Assembly: GCF_001425835.1 (NCBI RefSeq)
Contig: NZ_LMDP01000002.1
Span: 962,828-1,026,827, forward strand
Length of the DNA stretch: 64,000 nt
Origin: Afipia sp. Root123D2
Lineage (GTDB): Bacteria > Pseudomonadota > Alphaproteobacteria > Rhizobiales > Xanthobacteraceae
Direction: 5' to 3'
Positions 27,750 to 38,469 of this stretch are shown here, one piece after another (the first letter of the stretch is position 1; each line of letters begins with the position of its first letter). The translations under genes were made by a program, and so were the position numbers. Below the pieces are notes generated by a model, which was not told the origin of the DNA, made no database searches, and saw only the letters and a program-made list of their open reading frames with translations.

Positions 27750-29498
27750 ATGGCGTTCGGTCTTTTCCGGAAGCGGCTGCCAGAACCGGCGGCTCCCGAA
27801 GCGGTCCAGGCGCAGCCGGACGCGAGCCCGGCCGCACCGGGCGAATCCTCCGACAATGCCCATGAGATCCTGCAGCTTCTGGAGCTCGAACTCGGCGCGA
27901 TGATTCGCCAGCTCGAACGCGCCGCCCATTCGGTCGCCTCGGGCGCGCAGTCGACTGCGACCACCCTGTCCGCCATCCGCGAGCGCGCCGACGCCCTCAC
28001 CGGCCGCACCGCCGATGCCCAGACCACCGCCGCAACCTTCACCGAGGCGGCGGAGAAATTCACCCGTTCGGCGCAGGGCATCGGCGCGCAGGTGCGCGAT
28101 GCCAGCCGCCTTGCGGATGAGGCCGGCGCGGCCGCGCACGAGGCCAGCGTCAATGTCGAGCGGCTGCGCGAATCCTCGGCGGCCATCGGCAATGTCGTCA
28201 ACCTGATCGCGAGCATCGCCAAGCAGACCACCCTGCTGGCGCTGAATTCCACCATTGAAGCGGCGCGCGCCGGGTCCGCCGGGCGCGGCTTCGCCGTGGT
28301 CGCGTCCGAAGTGAAGGCGCTTGCGGTTCAGACCCAGAATGCCACCGAGGAGATCAAGGCGAAGATCGACACCCTGCAGCAGGACGCGGCGACATCGTTC
28401 GATGCGGTGCATCGGATCACGGCGGCGATCGATGCGATCCGGCCGGTGTTCGAGCACGTCAACGGCGCGGTCGCCGAACAGAACGCAACCACCGACGGCA
28501 TGACCCGTAACGCGACGTCGGCCTCGACCTTCATCGCCTCCGTGACCGACAGCACGGCGGACATCGACGTCGCCACCCGCGAAGCCGAAAAGCACGGCGA
28601 GGACGTCGCCGAGGCCGGCAAGGCCGTGACCACGTTCGCCGAAAAACTGAAGACACGCTGCGCGGTTCTGCTTCAGCAGGGTGACGCATCCGAGCGCAAG
28701 CGCGAGCGGCTGCCATGTCATCTCGCGATCGAAATCCAGACGATGCAGGGCCCCATCGCCGCAGCCGTCTACGGCCTATCGCAGACCGATGTCCTAATCG
28801 CCGGCGCGAATGCTCAATCGATTCCCGCGCATCAGATCATGACGGCGAAACTTGAAAACATCGGCGAGTGCCGGATTCGTGTCACCGAGCATTCACCGGC
28901 GGGCGCGATCGCCGAATTCGTCAACGCCGACGCGGCGCTGAACGACCGGATCGAAGACATGGTGTGGTCGATCCATGACGAGAGCACCGAGTTCGTCACC
29001 CGCGCGATGGAAGCAGGCGCAGCACTCACAAAAATATTCGAGAGCGCCGTCGCCAATGGCAGCATGTCGCTCGACGACATGTTCGACGAGAATTATGTGC
29101 AGATCGACGGGACCGAGCCGGTTCAATACCGGACGAAAATGCTGGACTGGGCTGAGCGCACGCTGCCGGAATTCCAGGAAGCGTTTCTGGCCAAAGATTC
29201 GCGGATGGCGTTCTGCGTGATGATCGACCGCAACGGCTATCTCCCGGTGCACAACAAAATCTATTCCAAGCCGCAACGCCCCGGCGACGTCGTGTGGAAT
29301 ACCGCCAACAGCCGCAACCGCCGCATCTTCAACGATGCCGCGGGCCTCGCCGCCGGCCGCAATACACGGTCGTATCTGATCCAGACCTATGCGCGCGACA
29401 TGGGCAACGGCCAGACCGTGATGATGCGCGAGATCGACGTGCCGGTTCGCGTCAACGGCCGGCATTGGGGCGGCTTCCGCACCGCCTACAAGATGTAA
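27750..29498 (+). CDS. Soluble methyl-accepting chemotaxis protein with PilZ-like and Cache-like parts
   Basis: 582 residues and no transmembrane helix or signal peptide, so a cytoplasmic receptor. The signalling hairpin lies unusually near the N-terminus (about 40-300), with the tip [22 protein letters not shown] (part of about 153-195). A basic RKRERLP motif at about 315 opens an 80-residue beta-rich segment like PilZ, but its second motif (LSQTDVLI) lacks the usual DxSxxG glycine. The C-terminal part (about 410-582), ending NRHWGG-like ([13 protein letters not shown]), resembles Cache-type sensor ends of other alphaproteobacterial chemoreceptors. It is alone, away from any che operon. Ligand unknown. 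Confidence 0.85.
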   Translation: MAFGLFRKRLPEPAAPEAVQAQPDASPAAPGESSDNAHEILQLLELELGAMIRQLERAAHSVASGAQSTATTLSAIRERADALTGRTADAQTTAATFTEAAEKFTRSAQGIGAQVRDASRLADEAGAAAHEASVNVERLRESSAAIGNVVNLIASIAKQTTLLALNSTIEAARAGSAGRGFAVVASEVKALAVQTQNATEEIKAKIDTLQQDAATSFDAVHRITAAIDAIRPVFEHVNGAVAEQNATTDGMTRNATSASTFIASVTDSTADIDVATREAEKHGEDVAEAGKAVTTFAEKLKTRCAVLLQQGDASERKRERLPCHLAIEIQTMQGPIAAAVYGLSQTDVLIAGANAQSIPAHQIMTAKLENIGECRIRVTEHSPAGAIAEFVNADAALNDRIEDMVWSIHDESTEFVTRAMEAGAALTKIFESAVANGSMSLDDMFDENYVQIDGTEPVQYRTKMLDWAERTLPEFQEAFLAKDSRMAFCVMIDRNGYLPVHNKIYSKPQRPGDVVWNTANSRNRRIFNDAAGLAAGRNTRSYLIQTYARDMGNGQTVMMREIDVPVRVNGRHWGGFRTAYKM

Positions 29499-29511
29499 GC
29501 GGCACTGCCGG

Positions 29512-30339
29512 CTAGCCTGCCGTCCAGAATTCCGGCTTGGCCTGATCGAGATGCGAACCGATGCGAACCGGCGCGACCCGCTGCGCAAGGCCGGTGGCGT
29601 CGTCGGTTTCAACAGCGATGCCGCTCAGAGTCGCGGGACCATCGGACGCAGCATAGCGCGCCGCCGGATAGCCGCGCAGGAAACGTCCAAGCGGCTCCTC
29701 GCGATCCATGCCGATGATCGATTCATAATCACCGGTCATGCCCGCGTCGGTCATGTAAGCGGTGCCGTTCGGCAGGATGCGATGGTCCGAGGTCGGAACG
29801 TGCGTGTGGGTGCCGACCACGAGACTGGCGCGGCCGTCGCAGAAATAGCCGACCGCCTGCTTCTCGCTCGACGCCTCGCCGTGAAAATCGACCACGATGG
29901 CGTCGGCCGCTTCGCGCAACGGACAGGCATTGAGTTCGCGGTCGATCGCCGTGAACGGATCGTCGCACGGCGCCATGAAAATGCGGCCGATGCCGTTGAC
30001 CACCAGTGCGCGCTGGCCGTTCTTGGTGTCGATCAGTGCGGCACCGCGGCCCGGCGTCCCCGGCGTGTAGTTTACCGGACGGATCAGGCGCGGCGCTCGC
30101 TCGATGAATACCAGCGCCTCACGCTGATCCCATGAATGATTGCCGAGCGTCACCGCATCCGCGCCGGCGTCGAGCAGTTCCTGGTAGATTGCCTCGGTAA
30201 TGCCGAAACCGCCGGCGGCGTTCTCTCCATTGACGACGACGAGGTCGAGTTTCCAGTCACGGATCATACCGGGAAGCATATCCGTGACGGCAGCACGCCC
30301 GGTACGCCCCACCACATCGCCGACAAATAATATGCGCAC
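29512..30339 (-). CDS. TIGR00282/YmdB family metallophosphoesterase
   Basis: 275-residue calcineurin-like phosphoesterase, family of Bacillus YmdB, which hydrolyses 2',3'-cyclic nucleotides. Metal-binding blocks are FVGDVVGRTG (Asp at about 7), VVNGENAAGGFG, TLGNHSWDQ (about 67-75), VDFHGEASSEKQAVG and GTHTHVPTSD (about 175-184). It lies 1 bp downstream of fau on the same strand and converges with the chemoreceptor gene. Confidence 0.93.
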   Translation of the reverse strand: MRILFVGDVVGRTGRAAVTDMLPGMIRDWKLDLVVVNGENAAGGFGITEAIYQELLDAGADAVTLGNHSWDQREALVFIERAPRLIRPVNYTPGTPGRGAALIDTKNGQRALVVNGIGRIFMAPCDDPFTAIDRELNACPLREAADAIVVDFHGEASSEKQAVGYFCDGRASLVVGTHTHVPTSDHRILPNGTAYMTDAGMTGDYESIIGMDREEPLGRFLRGYPAARYAASDGPATLSGIAVETDDATGLAQRVAPVRIGSHLDQAKPEFWTAG

Positions 30340-30340
30340 G

Positions 30341-30922
30341 TCACAAGCTCCGCAGATCGATCACTTCCCGGTCAGTTAGCACGAGATCGAGGGGCGCGTC
30401 GTGCTCCGATGACGGCACGGACTCAATTTCCTGCACAGCGAACGCGACGCCGACGGCGGTAATTTTCTTCAATTTGCGCAACAGCGGAAGGGTACGATCG
30501 TAGTAGCCCGCGCCGTAACCGATGCGATGGCCCGCGCGATCAAACGCTGCGAGCGGTACCAGTACGATGTCGGGATCAACCTCCTCCGCGTCCGATGACG
30601 GCTCGAAGATTCCATATGGCCCGCGCACCAGCGGCGCATCCGGCGTCCATTCGCGAAACAGCAGCGGCTGTCCGGGTGCGATCGAGACCGGCAGCGCCAG
30701 CGTCGCGCCTTTCGCCATCAGCGTTTCCATTAGCGGAAAGGGGTCGATCTCGCCGCGGATCGGCGAGAAGCCAGCGACGATGGCGCCGGTCGGCAGTTCG
30801 ACCGGCAGATCGCGCGCCGCGATCGCCTGCGCGCCATCGTGACGCTGGCCATGGCTCAACGCCTCGCGCCGTGCCAATGCCGCGGCGCGCAGAACCTGCT
30901 TCATGCTTTGCGAAGATTGCAT
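30341..30922 (-). CDS. fau: 5-formyltetrahydrofolate cyclo-ligase
   Basis: Converts 5-formyl-THF to 5,10-methenyl-THF using ATP. 193 residues with AALARREALSHGQ at the start, IVAGFSPIRGEIDPFPLMETL (about 47-67, substrate loop) and LVPLAAFDRAGHRIGYGAGYYDRTL (about 141-165), the family signature. The order zapA, 6S RNA gene, fau is widely conserved; here a small membrane-protein gene is wedged between the 6S RNA and fau. Confidence 0.95.
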   Translation of the reverse strand: MQSSQSMKQVLRAAALARREALSHGQRHDGAQAIAARDLPVELPTGAIVAGFSPIRGEIDPFPLMETLMAKGATLALPVSIAPGQPLLFREWTPDAPLVRGPYGIFEPSSDAEEVDPDIVLVPLAAFDRAGHRIGYGAGYYDRTLPLLRKLKKITAVGVAFAVQEIESVPSSEHDAPLDLVLTDREVIDLRSL

Positions 30923-30971
30923 CGCCTACTCGGTATCGTCCTCGCGAAGACAGGTGCCCAAGAGGCCATGG

Positions 30972-31304
30972 TCAATGGCGCCAGAAAAGAAGGAGAAAAG
31001 ACCAATCCCAGATTACCCCAAAAACGGCAGATGCACCTATCACCCAAAACAGTTTATCTCCCTTCGAATTAGAGAACAAAAGCCTCAAGAGAACAGCCAA
31101 AATTAATGCAATAAAAATTACCACCGTGGCGGGGACCAGCAGCATGAAAAATCCGAGGTCGCCTTGCGCCGCACCCGCGCCGGTTTCTCTACTTCCAGTG
31201 AAGGCGGCGATTGCAAGAAGAAACGATAGTCCTGCACAAATTAGCGCAAGAACCTTCGATATTCCGGACGCTACCGAATAGCGATCCAACGTCATGGCCG
31301 GCAT
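30972..31304 (-). CDS. Small predicted membrane protein
   Basis: About 110 residues with three hydrophobic stretches (ISKVLALICAGLSFLLAIAA, MLLVPATVVIFIALILAVLL, FWVIGASAVFGVIWDWSFLL). No family was recognised. GC is low (about 40% over 31021-31080), suggesting acquisition. Starts at 31304 or 31295 are possible; an upstream ATG at 31379 would run through an intergenic palindromic repeat (reading MPGLVPGIHVL) and is rejected. No good ribosome binding site is visible. It lies 49 bp upstream of fau. Confidence 0.5.
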   Translation of the reverse strand: MPAMTLDRYSVASGISKVLALICAGLSFLLAIAAFTGSRETGAGAAQGDLGFFMLLVPATVVIFIALILAVLLRLLFSNSKGDKLFWVIGASAVFGVIWDWSFLLLFWRH

Positions 31305-31343
31305 ACGGGCATTTTCATGATGGCGCACAGTCAACAAGACGTG

Positions 31344-31370
31344 GATGCCCGGCACAAGGCCGGGCATGAC
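31344..31370. repeat. Intergenic palindromic repeat (REP/RIME-like), copy 1
   Basis: GATGCCCGGC, ACAA, then GGCCGGGCATGAC form a near-perfect hairpin. The same unit recurs at 35791-35818, 35844-35871 and 54646-54672. In related genomes such units produce the translated phrase MPGLVPGIHVL. Confidence 0.75.
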
Positions 31371-31391
31371 AACGATCAACCGTTGAGATGA

Positions 31392-31558
31392 AAAGTGCGA
31401 GGCCGCGAACGCCGTTGAAGCACTCGATCCCGGAGTTCCCTACGAAAGTAGGTGGGCACCATATGTCCGGGTCCACGGACCCGGCCAGGGACAGTTCCCT
31501 AAAGGATCGATAAGGCCCCGGGGATATATGGCTCCTGACGCGCGACGCAGCTTCGCCT
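31392..31558 (-). ncRNA. ssrS: 6S RNA
   Basis: RNA that mimics an open promoter and sequesters sigma-70 RNA polymerase. On the minus strand, GCGAAGCUGCG (31556-31546) pairs with CGCGGCCUCGC (31407-31397) to close a long irregular hairpin. Inner stems include GGGUCC/GGACCC (31474-31461) and paired purine/pyrimidine arms around AUAUCCCCGGGG. A UUUU run follows the 3' arm. The gene lies directly downstream of zapA and upstream of fau, its classical place. Ends are estimates from the closing stem. Confidence 0.8.
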
Positions 31559-31627
31559 GACCAATGTAGCGACAATTGCCCGCTGCCGCCAGCGGCGGCA
31601 GGAAGATTAAGCGACGCGAATTCCGGG

Positions 31628-32011
31628 TCAACCGAGCGCGATGCCGTTCCCGGCCGGGCGATTGAGCGCGACGGTCATCTTTTCAATCCGGTCGGAGGCG
31701 ACATTGAGCGCCTTGGCCACCGCCGCCTGCGTGGCGCGGGCGCGATCCGCCGCCGCGACCCGGACATCGCGCAGCGCGTTGAGTTCTTCCTCGAGCGCGC
31801 GAATCTTTTGGTTGGCGTCCACCAGTTCGTCGGCGATCGTCAGCGCGGCCATCACCGTCAGCCGCTGATCGCCGATTTCTCCGAACTTGCCGCGCAGGCT
31901 GGCGACCCGCGTCTCAAGACTTTCGGCGAGCCTCAGCAGCCGCGCCTCCTGCCCCTCTTCGCAGGCCATGCGATATTGCCGGCTGTTGATGGTGACATTG
32001 ACGTGGCTCAT
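31628..32011 (-). CDS. zapA: Cell division protein ZapA
   Basis: 127 residues; promotes FtsZ filament bundling at the division site. The N-terminal half has VNVTINSRQYRMACEEGQEARLLRLAESLE (4-33), the ZapA strand-helix signature; the C-terminal half is a coiled coil (IADELVDANQKIRALEEELNAL). Its ATG overlaps the stop of the upstream DUF4164 gene (ATGA), and the 6S RNA gene follows. Confidence 0.93.
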   Translation of the reverse strand: MSHVNVTINSRQYRMACEEGQEARLLRLAESLETRVASLRGKFGEIGDQRLTVMAALTIADELVDANQKIRALEEELNALRDVRVAAADRARATQAAVAKALNVASDRIEKMTVALNRPAGNGIALG

Positions 32012-32337
32012 GAAGCGTCCTCCGCGTCGATGACCGAGCGAATGGTGTCGATGGCGACATCGAGCCGCTGCGCGATCTCGCGATTGGCGTTCTCCAGTTC
32101 GCGCGAGCGCACCAGCGTGCCGTCGAGTTCGTTGGCGAGCCGCGACCGGTCATGGCCCAGCGCCTGAATCCGCGCCGCCAGTTCATCCTCGCCACGGTCG
32201 GTCTCGCGCCGGCGCTCCACCGCGCTCTCAAGTGCATCGAGTGCCGCTGCCAGCCGCCGCGTCGCGACTTCAATCTCGCTCGGCCCCGCCGTGGCGGGAT
32301 CGGGAGTGGCTAGTCCATTGGCAGTACGGTCGATCAT
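32008..32337 (-). CDS. DUF4164 coiled-coil protein
   Basis: 109 residues, almost entirely alpha-helical coiled coil from about 22 to 100 (RRLAALDALESAVERRRE-like heptads, with RELENANREIAQRLD). DUF4164 proteins are found before zapA in many Rhizobiales and are probably division-related, but no function is established. The ATG at 32335-32337 is preferred to an upstream ATG at 32421, which has no conserved sequence. Stop overlaps zapA start. Confidence 0.78.
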   Translation of the reverse strand: MIDRTANGLATPDPATAGPSEIEVATRRLAAALDALESAVERRRETDRGEDELAARIQALGHDRSRLANELDGTLVRSRELENANREIAQRLDVAIDTIRSVIDAEDAS

Positions 32338-32661
32338 GAGAAACGGCAGGCCTCTTGCGTTGACGTGACGAACGGAAAATCTCGGCAGTCCGGCCGGCAC
32401 CGGAAAACAGCGGCCCGGCAAGCGCTTAGACTGCGAAATTTACGGCCCGATTGAGCGGAGCGCAACGGCGGCGGCAAGCTATGCACCGCTAAGAGAAATT
32501 GCCGTGCGAGGACGCTCCCGAGGCCTTGGACTCAACGGTTTCGGGGTGCTATCCACCCGCCAATGACGGTTTTTTGACCTCCACGCCCATTCAGCGCCGA
32601 ACCTTCCCGCGAAGTCGTTGGCGCCGAACGTCCATCCACATCGAATTCAGGCGAGTGCCCA

Positions 32662-34662
32662 ATGACTGCCAAGGCCGAGACTCCGCGCGTCGATCCGTCC
32701 CGTATGGCCAACGCGATTCGCGCGCTCGCGATGGACGCGGTCGAACAGGCGAAATCCGGCCATCCCGGCCTGCCGATGGGCGCAGCCGATGTCGCCACCG
32801 TGCTGTTCAGCCAGTTCCTGAAATTCGACGCCGCCGATCCGGCATGGCCGGACCGCGACCGCTTCGTGCTGTCGGCCGGTCACGGTTCGATGCTGCTGTA
32901 CGCGCTGCTCTATCTCACCGGCAATTCGTCGATGACCATCGACCAGCTCAAGCGGTTCCGCCAGCTCGGCTCGCTGACGCCGGGACATCCGGAAAATTTC
33001 GTCACACCGGGCATCGAAACCACCACCGGTCCGCTCGGACAAGGCATCGCCACCGCCGTCGGCATGGCGCTGGCTGAACGCCACATGGCGGCTGAATTCG
33101 GCAGCGACATCGTCGATCACTACACCTACGTGCTCGCCTCAGACGGCGACCTGATGGAAGGCATCAGCCAGGAGGCGATCGCCTTTGCCGGTCATCTCAA
33201 GCTCAACAAGCTGATCGTGATGTTCGACGACAACGGCATTTCGATCGACGGCGCGATCTCGCTGTCGGATTCGGTCGATCAGCTGAAGCGTTTCGAGGCC
33301 GCCGGCTGGGCCGCCGAGCGTGTCGACGGCCACGACCACAAGGCGATCGCCGACGCGCTGGCGCGGGCGCAGAAGTCCGATCGCCCGACCCTGATCGCCT
33401 GCAAGACCATCATCGCATTCGGCGCGCCGACCAAGGCGGGCTCGGAGAAGTCGCACGGCTCACCGCTCGGCGCCGAAGAGATCGCCGGCGCGCGCAAGAA
33501 GCTGAACTGGGACGCGCCGCCGTTCGAGATTCCGGCCGATATTCTCGGCGCCTGGCGCGCGGCCGGATCGCGTGGCGCCAAGGCGCACGACACCTGGACC
33601 AAGGCGCTGGCTGCGAAGGACGCATCGGCGCGCGCCGAATTCGAGCGCCGCACCAAGGGCGAACTGCCGGTCAAGGCTTTGACCGATGCGGTCGCCAAGG
33701 CGAAGGAAGCAATCGCCGCCGCGCCGAAAGACATCGCGACCCGCACCGCCTCCGAACACGCCCTCGAAGTACTGACTGCAGCGGTGCCGGAAATGATCGG
33801 CGGCTCGGCGGATCTCACCGGCTCCAACAACACCCGCGTCAAGGGCATGGTCGCGATCTCCGCCAACAATTACGGCGGGCGTTACGTGAACTACGGCATC
33901 CGCGAACACGGCATGGCGGCGGCGATGAACGGCATGACGCTGCACGGCGGCCTCATCCCCTACTCCGGCACGTTCCTGGTGTTCTCTGATTACCTGCGAC
34001 CGGCGCTGCGTCTTGCGGCGCTGATGGGCGAGCGGGTGATCCACGTGCTGACCCACGACTCCATCGGCCTCGGCGAAGACGGCCCGACCCATCAGCCGGT
34101 CGAGCACGTGGCGGCGCTGCGCGCGATCCCGAACCTCAACGTGTTCCGGCCCTGCGATACCGTCGAGACGCTGGAATGCTGGCAACTGGCGCTGGAAGCC
34201 AAAGAGCGTCCAAGCGTGCTGGCGCTGACCCGCCAGAACCTGCCGCAGCTTCGCCGCAGCAACGACGCCGCAAACAAATGCGCCGCCGGCGCTTATGAAA
34301 TCTCCAGGGCCGACGGCGAGGCGAAAGTCTCGATCTTCGCCTCCGGCTCGGAAGTCTCGCTCGCGGTTGAGGCCCAGAAGCTGCTCGCCGCGCGCGGCAT
34401 TCCGACGCGGGTGGTCTCGGTCCCCTGCATGGACCTGCTGCTGGAAGGCCCCGAAGCCGCAAAGGCGGCGATCATCGGCACCGCGCCGGTGAAGGTCGCG
34501 GTCGAGGCAGCAATTCGTCAGGGCTGGGATGCAATTATCGGCTCCGACGGCATTTTCGTCGGCATGAGCGGTTTCGGCGCCAGCGCCCCATATAAGGACC
34601 TCTACAAGCACTTCGGCCTCACCGCGGAGGCCATCGCCGACGCCGCACAAAAGCGCGTTTGA
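32662..34662 (+). CDS. tkt: Transketolase
   Basis: Thiamine-diphosphate enzyme moving two-carbon units between sugar phosphates in the pentose phosphate and Calvin cycles. 666 residues: [13 protein letters not shown] (about 33-45), TPD-binding SDGDLMEG...NG segment (about 160-190), [13 protein letters not shown] (about 412) with the catalytic Glu nearby, and the C-terminal domain with [13 protein letters not shown]. It is the first of four carbon-metabolism genes on the plus strand, followed by gap, pgk and fba. Confidence 0.98.
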   Translation: MTAKAETPRVDPSRMANAIRALAMDAVEQAKSGHPGLPMGAADVATVLFSQFLKFDAADPAWPDRDRFVLSAGHGSMLLYALLYLTGNSSMTIDQLKRFRQLGSLTPGHPENFVTPGIETTTGPLGQGIATAVGMALAERHMAAEFGSDIVDHYTYVLASDGDLMEGISQEAIAFAGHLKLNKLIVMFDDNGISIDGAISLSDSVDQLKRFEAAGWAAERVDGHDHKAIADALARAQKSDRPTLIACKTIIAFGAPTKAGSEKSHGSPLGAEEIAGARKKLNWDAPPFEIPADILGAWRAAGSRGAKAHDTWTKALAAKDASARAEFERRTKGELPVKALTDAVAKAKEAIAAAPKDIATRTASEHALEVLTAAVPEMIGGSADLTGSNNTRVKGMVAISANNYGGRYVNYGIREHGMAAAMNGMTLHGGLIPYSGTFLVFSDYLRPALRLAALMGERVIHVLTHDSIGLGEDGPTHQPVEHVAALRAIPNLNVFRPCDTVETLECWQLALEAKERPSVLALTRQNLPQLRRSNDAANKCAAGAYEISRADGEAKVSIFASGSEVSLAVEAQKLLAARGIPTRVVSVPCMDLLLEGPEAAKAAIIGTAPVKVAVEAAIRQGWDAIIGSDGIFVGMSGFGASAPYKDLYKHFGLTAEAIADAAQKRV

Positions 34663-34772
34663 TCCGGTTACCTAAAAGGGAACCGGGCGCGGCTTGCGCA
34701 TTGCATCGTGGCGTCATTCGGGGCAAAAACTGCCCCGAAATCATGAGTTTCGAACCTTTGAGGAGAAGTTGA

Positions 34773-35780
<1,008 letters not shown>

Positions 35781-35790
35781 CCTCCGATGC

Positions 35791-35818
35791 GTCATGCCCG
35801 GCCTTGCGCCGGGCATCC
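35791..35818. repeat. Intergenic palindromic repeat, copy 2
   Basis: GTCATGCCCGGCC, TTGC, then GCCGGGCATCC form a hairpin, 11 bp after the gap stop codon. It is paired with an inverted copy 26 bp downstream (35844-35871). Confidence 0.75.
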
Positions 35819-35843
35819 GCGCCTTAGAGGGCAGCAAGACGTA

Positions 35844-35871
35844 GATGGCCGGGACAAGGCCGGCCATGATC
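35844..35871. repeat. Intergenic palindromic repeat, copy 3 (opposite orientation)
   Basis: GATGGCCGGGACAAGGCCGG followed by CCATGATC: same unit as copy 2, reversed. The two copies with their linker form a BIME-like pair in the gap-pgk spacer and could stabilise or terminate the gap mRNA. Confidence 0.7.
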
Positions 35872-35885
35872 AAATTGAGTGAGAC

Positions 35886-37091
35886 ATGACCACATTCCAC
35901 ACCCTCGACGATGTCGATGTGAAGGGCAAACGCGTGCTGGTGCGCGTCGACCTCAACGTGCCGATGGACAACGGCCGCGTTTCCGACACGACGCGGCTGG
36001 AGCGCATCGCCAACACGATCACCGAGATTTCCGACAAGGGCGGGAAGGTTATCCTGCTCGCCCATTTCGGCCGCCCCAAGGGCAAGGTCGATCCGAAGGA
36101 AACGCTGAAGCCGGTAGCGACCACGCTCGGCTACGTCCTGCGCCGCCATGTCGGCTTCGCCGCCGACTGCATCGGCGAAGTCGCCGAGAAAGCGATCGCG
36201 GGAATGAAGGATGGCGACATCCTTTGTCTCGAGAATACCCGCTTCCACGCCGGCGAGGAAAAGAACGATCCGGCGTTCGTGAAACAACTTGCCGCGCTTG
36301 GCGACATCTGGGTCAACGATGCGTTTTCGGCAGCGCACCGCGCTCATGCCTCGACTGAAGGCCTCGGCCACGTGCTGCCTGCTTACGCCGGCCGTACCAT
36401 GCAGGCCGAACTCGACGCATTGGCAAAGGCGCTCGATGCGCCGGCTCATCCGGTGATCGCGATTGTCGGCGGCTCGAAGGTCTCGACCAAGCTCGACCTT
36501 CTGGAAAATCTCATCAGCAAGGTCGATGCGCTGGTGATCGGCGGCGGCATGGCGAATACGTTCCTGCACGCTCAGGGCGTGAATGTCGGCAAGTCGCTGT
36601 GCGAGAAGGATCTCGCCGATACCGCGCGCCGCATTCTCTCCAAGGCCGAGACCACCAATTGCGCGATCATCCTGCCGGTCGATGGCGTGGTCGCTTTCCA
36701 TTTCGAGGCCAATGCGCCATCGCACGCCTATGGGCTCGATGCCATTCCGGCCGACGGCATGATCCTCGACATCGGTCCGCAGTCGATCGAGCGCGTTCGC
36801 TCGGCGATCGACGACGCGGCGACGCTGGTGTGGAACGGCCCGGTCGGCGCCTTCGAAATCGCGCCGTTCGACCGCGGTACTGTGCAGGCCGCCAAGCACG
36901 CCGCTGCCCGCACCAAAGCCGGCAAGCTGATCTCGGTGGCCGGCGGCGGCGACACGGTTGCGGCATTGAACCATGCTGCCATCGCCGACGATTTTACGTA
37001 TGTTTCGACTGCGGGCGGGGCATTCCTGGAGTGGATGGAAGGGAAACCTTTGCCGGGCGTCGAGGTTTTAAGGACGGGTGCGAACCGATAA
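35886..37091 (+). CDS. pgk: Phosphoglycerate kinase
   Basis: 401-residue two-domain kinase interconverting 1,3-bisphosphoglycerate and 3-phosphoglycerate. [15 protein letters not shown] (about 17-31) and [11 protein letters not shown] are the substrate loops; [16 protein letters not shown] (about 195) is the hinge; [11 protein letters not shown] near 350 binds nucleotide. Middle gene of gap-pgk-fba. Confidence 0.98.
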   Translation: MTTFHTLDDVDVKGKRVLVRVDLNVPMDNGRVSDTTRLERIANTITEISDKGGKVILLAHFGRPKGKVDPKETLKPVATTLGYVLRRHVGFAADCIGEVAEKAIAGMKDGDILCLENTRFHAGEEKNDPAFVKQLAALGDIWVNDAFSAAHRAHASTEGLGHVLPAYAGRTMQAELDALAKALDAPAHPVIAIVGGSKVSTKLDLLENLISKVDALVIGGGMANTFLHAQGVNVGKSLCEKDLADTARRILSKAETTNCAIILPVDGVVAFHFEANAPSHAYGLDAIPADGMILDIGPQSIERVRSAIDDAATLVWNGPVGAFEIAPFDRGTVQAAKHAAARTKAGKLISVAGGGDTVAALNHAAIADDFTYVSTAGGAFLEWMEGKPLPGVEVLRTGANR

Positions 37092-37185
37092 TTTTGCCGG
37101 ATTGCTCGCGGACAGTCGCACCATGACCATCAAGACGGATGGAACGCCGCAGGCGCCATCCGAACAAAGCGGAGAATAAAGACAT

Positions 37186-38253
37186 ATGGCTCGCATCACG
37201 TTGCGGCAGTTGCTCGATCATGCGGCGGAACACGACTACGGCGTGCCGGCCTTCAACATCAACAACATGGAGCAGGCGCTCGCCATCATGGAAGCGGCCT
37301 CCTCGCTCGATGCGCCGGTCATCATCCAGGCCTCGCGCGGTGCGCGCTCCTATGCCAACGACGTCATGCTCAAGCACATGATGGATGCAGTGACCGAAAT
37401 CCATCCGCAGATTCCGGTGTGCGTGCATCTCGACCACGGCAACGAGACCGCGACCTGCATGACGGCGATTCAGGCCGGCTTCACCTCGGTGATGATGGAC
37501 GGCTCGCTCAAGGCTGACGGCAAGACCCCGGGCGACTGGGCGTACAATGTCGGTGTCACCAAGACGGTGACCGACATGGCGCATCTCGGCGGCATCTCGG
37601 TCGAGGGCGAACTCGGCGTGCTCGGTTCGCTGGAAACCGGCATGGGCGACAAGGAAGACGGCCACGGCGCCGAGGGCAAGCTGTCGCACGACCAGCTTCT
37701 GACCAATCCCGACGAGGCTGTGAAGTTCGTCAAGGAGACCCGGGTCGACGCGCTGGCGATCGCGATGGGCACCTCGCACGGCGCCTACAAGTTCACCCGC
37801 AAGCCGGACGGCAATATCCTCGCGATGAACGTGATCGAGGAAATCCACCGCAAGCTGCCGAACACCCATCTGGTGATGCACGGCTCGTCGTCGGTGCCAC
37901 AGGACCTGCAGGACATCATCAACAAGTTCGGCGGCCAGATGAAACCGACATGGGGCGTGCCGGTCGCGGAAATCCAGCGCGGCATCAAGAACGGCGTGCG
38001 CAAGATCAACATCGACACCGACAACCGGATGGCGATGACCGGCCAGATCCGCAAGGTGCTGAGCGAGAATCCGAGCGAATTCGATCCGCGCAAGTACCTC
38101 AAGCCGGCGATGGAAGCGATGACCAAGCTGTGCAAGGCGCGGTTGCAGGAATTCAACACCGCAGGCCAGGCCAGCAAGATCAAGAAGGTGCTGACCACCG
38201 CCCAGATGGCGCAACGCTACGCCAAGGGCGAACTCGATCCGAAGATCGCGTAG
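37186..38253 (+). CDS. fba: Class II fructose-bisphosphate aldolase (Calvin-type subfamily)
   Basis: 355 residues, zinc-dependent. [19 protein letters not shown] (about 16-34), [14 protein letters not shown] (about 79-92, zinc His and catalytic Asp), [12 protein letters not shown] (about 139), [10 protein letters not shown] (about 196-205) and [17 protein letters not shown] (about 270) are the family landmarks. The [11 protein letters not shown] insert is typical of the longer form used in Calvin-cycle operons. It closes the tkt-gap-pgk-fba set. Confidence 0.97.
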   Translation: MARITLRQLLDHAAEHDYGVPAFNINNMEQALAIMEAASSLDAPVIIQASRGARSYANDVMLKHMMDAVTEIHPQIPVCVHLDHGNETATCMTAIQAGFTSVMMDGSLKADGKTPGDWAYNVGVTKTVTDMAHLGGISVEGELGVLGSLETGMGDKEDGHGAEGKLSHDQLLTNPDEAVKFVKETRVDALAIAMGTSHGAYKFTRKPDGNILAMNVIEEIHRKLPNTHLVMHGSSSVPQDLQDIINKFGGQMKPTWGVPVAEIQRGIKNGVRKINIDTDNRMAMTGQIRKVLSENPSEFDPRKYLKPAMEAMTKLCKARLQEFNTAGQASKIKKVLTTAQMAQRYAKGELDPKIA

Positions 38254-38280
38254 CCACCTGAAAGAACCTGACGTTCTGTC

Positions 38281-38347
38281 GTGATGGTCGGGCATAGCCG
38301 TTCGAAGAACGGCGTCTCTTCCGCTCGCCTATGTCCCGGCCATTTCG
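38281..38347. repeat. Dispersed intergenic repeat, type 2, copy 1
   Basis: About 65 bp containing GGGCATAGCCGTTCGAAGAA and ending TCCCGGCCAT. An inverted copy with the same core (TAGCC.TTCGAAGAACG.CGTC) lies at 54706-54770; the two differ at about one position in seven with one indel. Located between fba and the thiE-like gene. Confidence 0.65.
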
Positions 38348-38469
38348 ATTTGAAGGACAGCCCTTGCGGCGCACCGCGAACGGTGACAACAGATTTTGAC
38401 ATGACTTTGCGGTAAGGAATTTCCTGCCCCCCTTTTTTGGCCGCACTCCGGAGGCATCAAGCTCGCACC

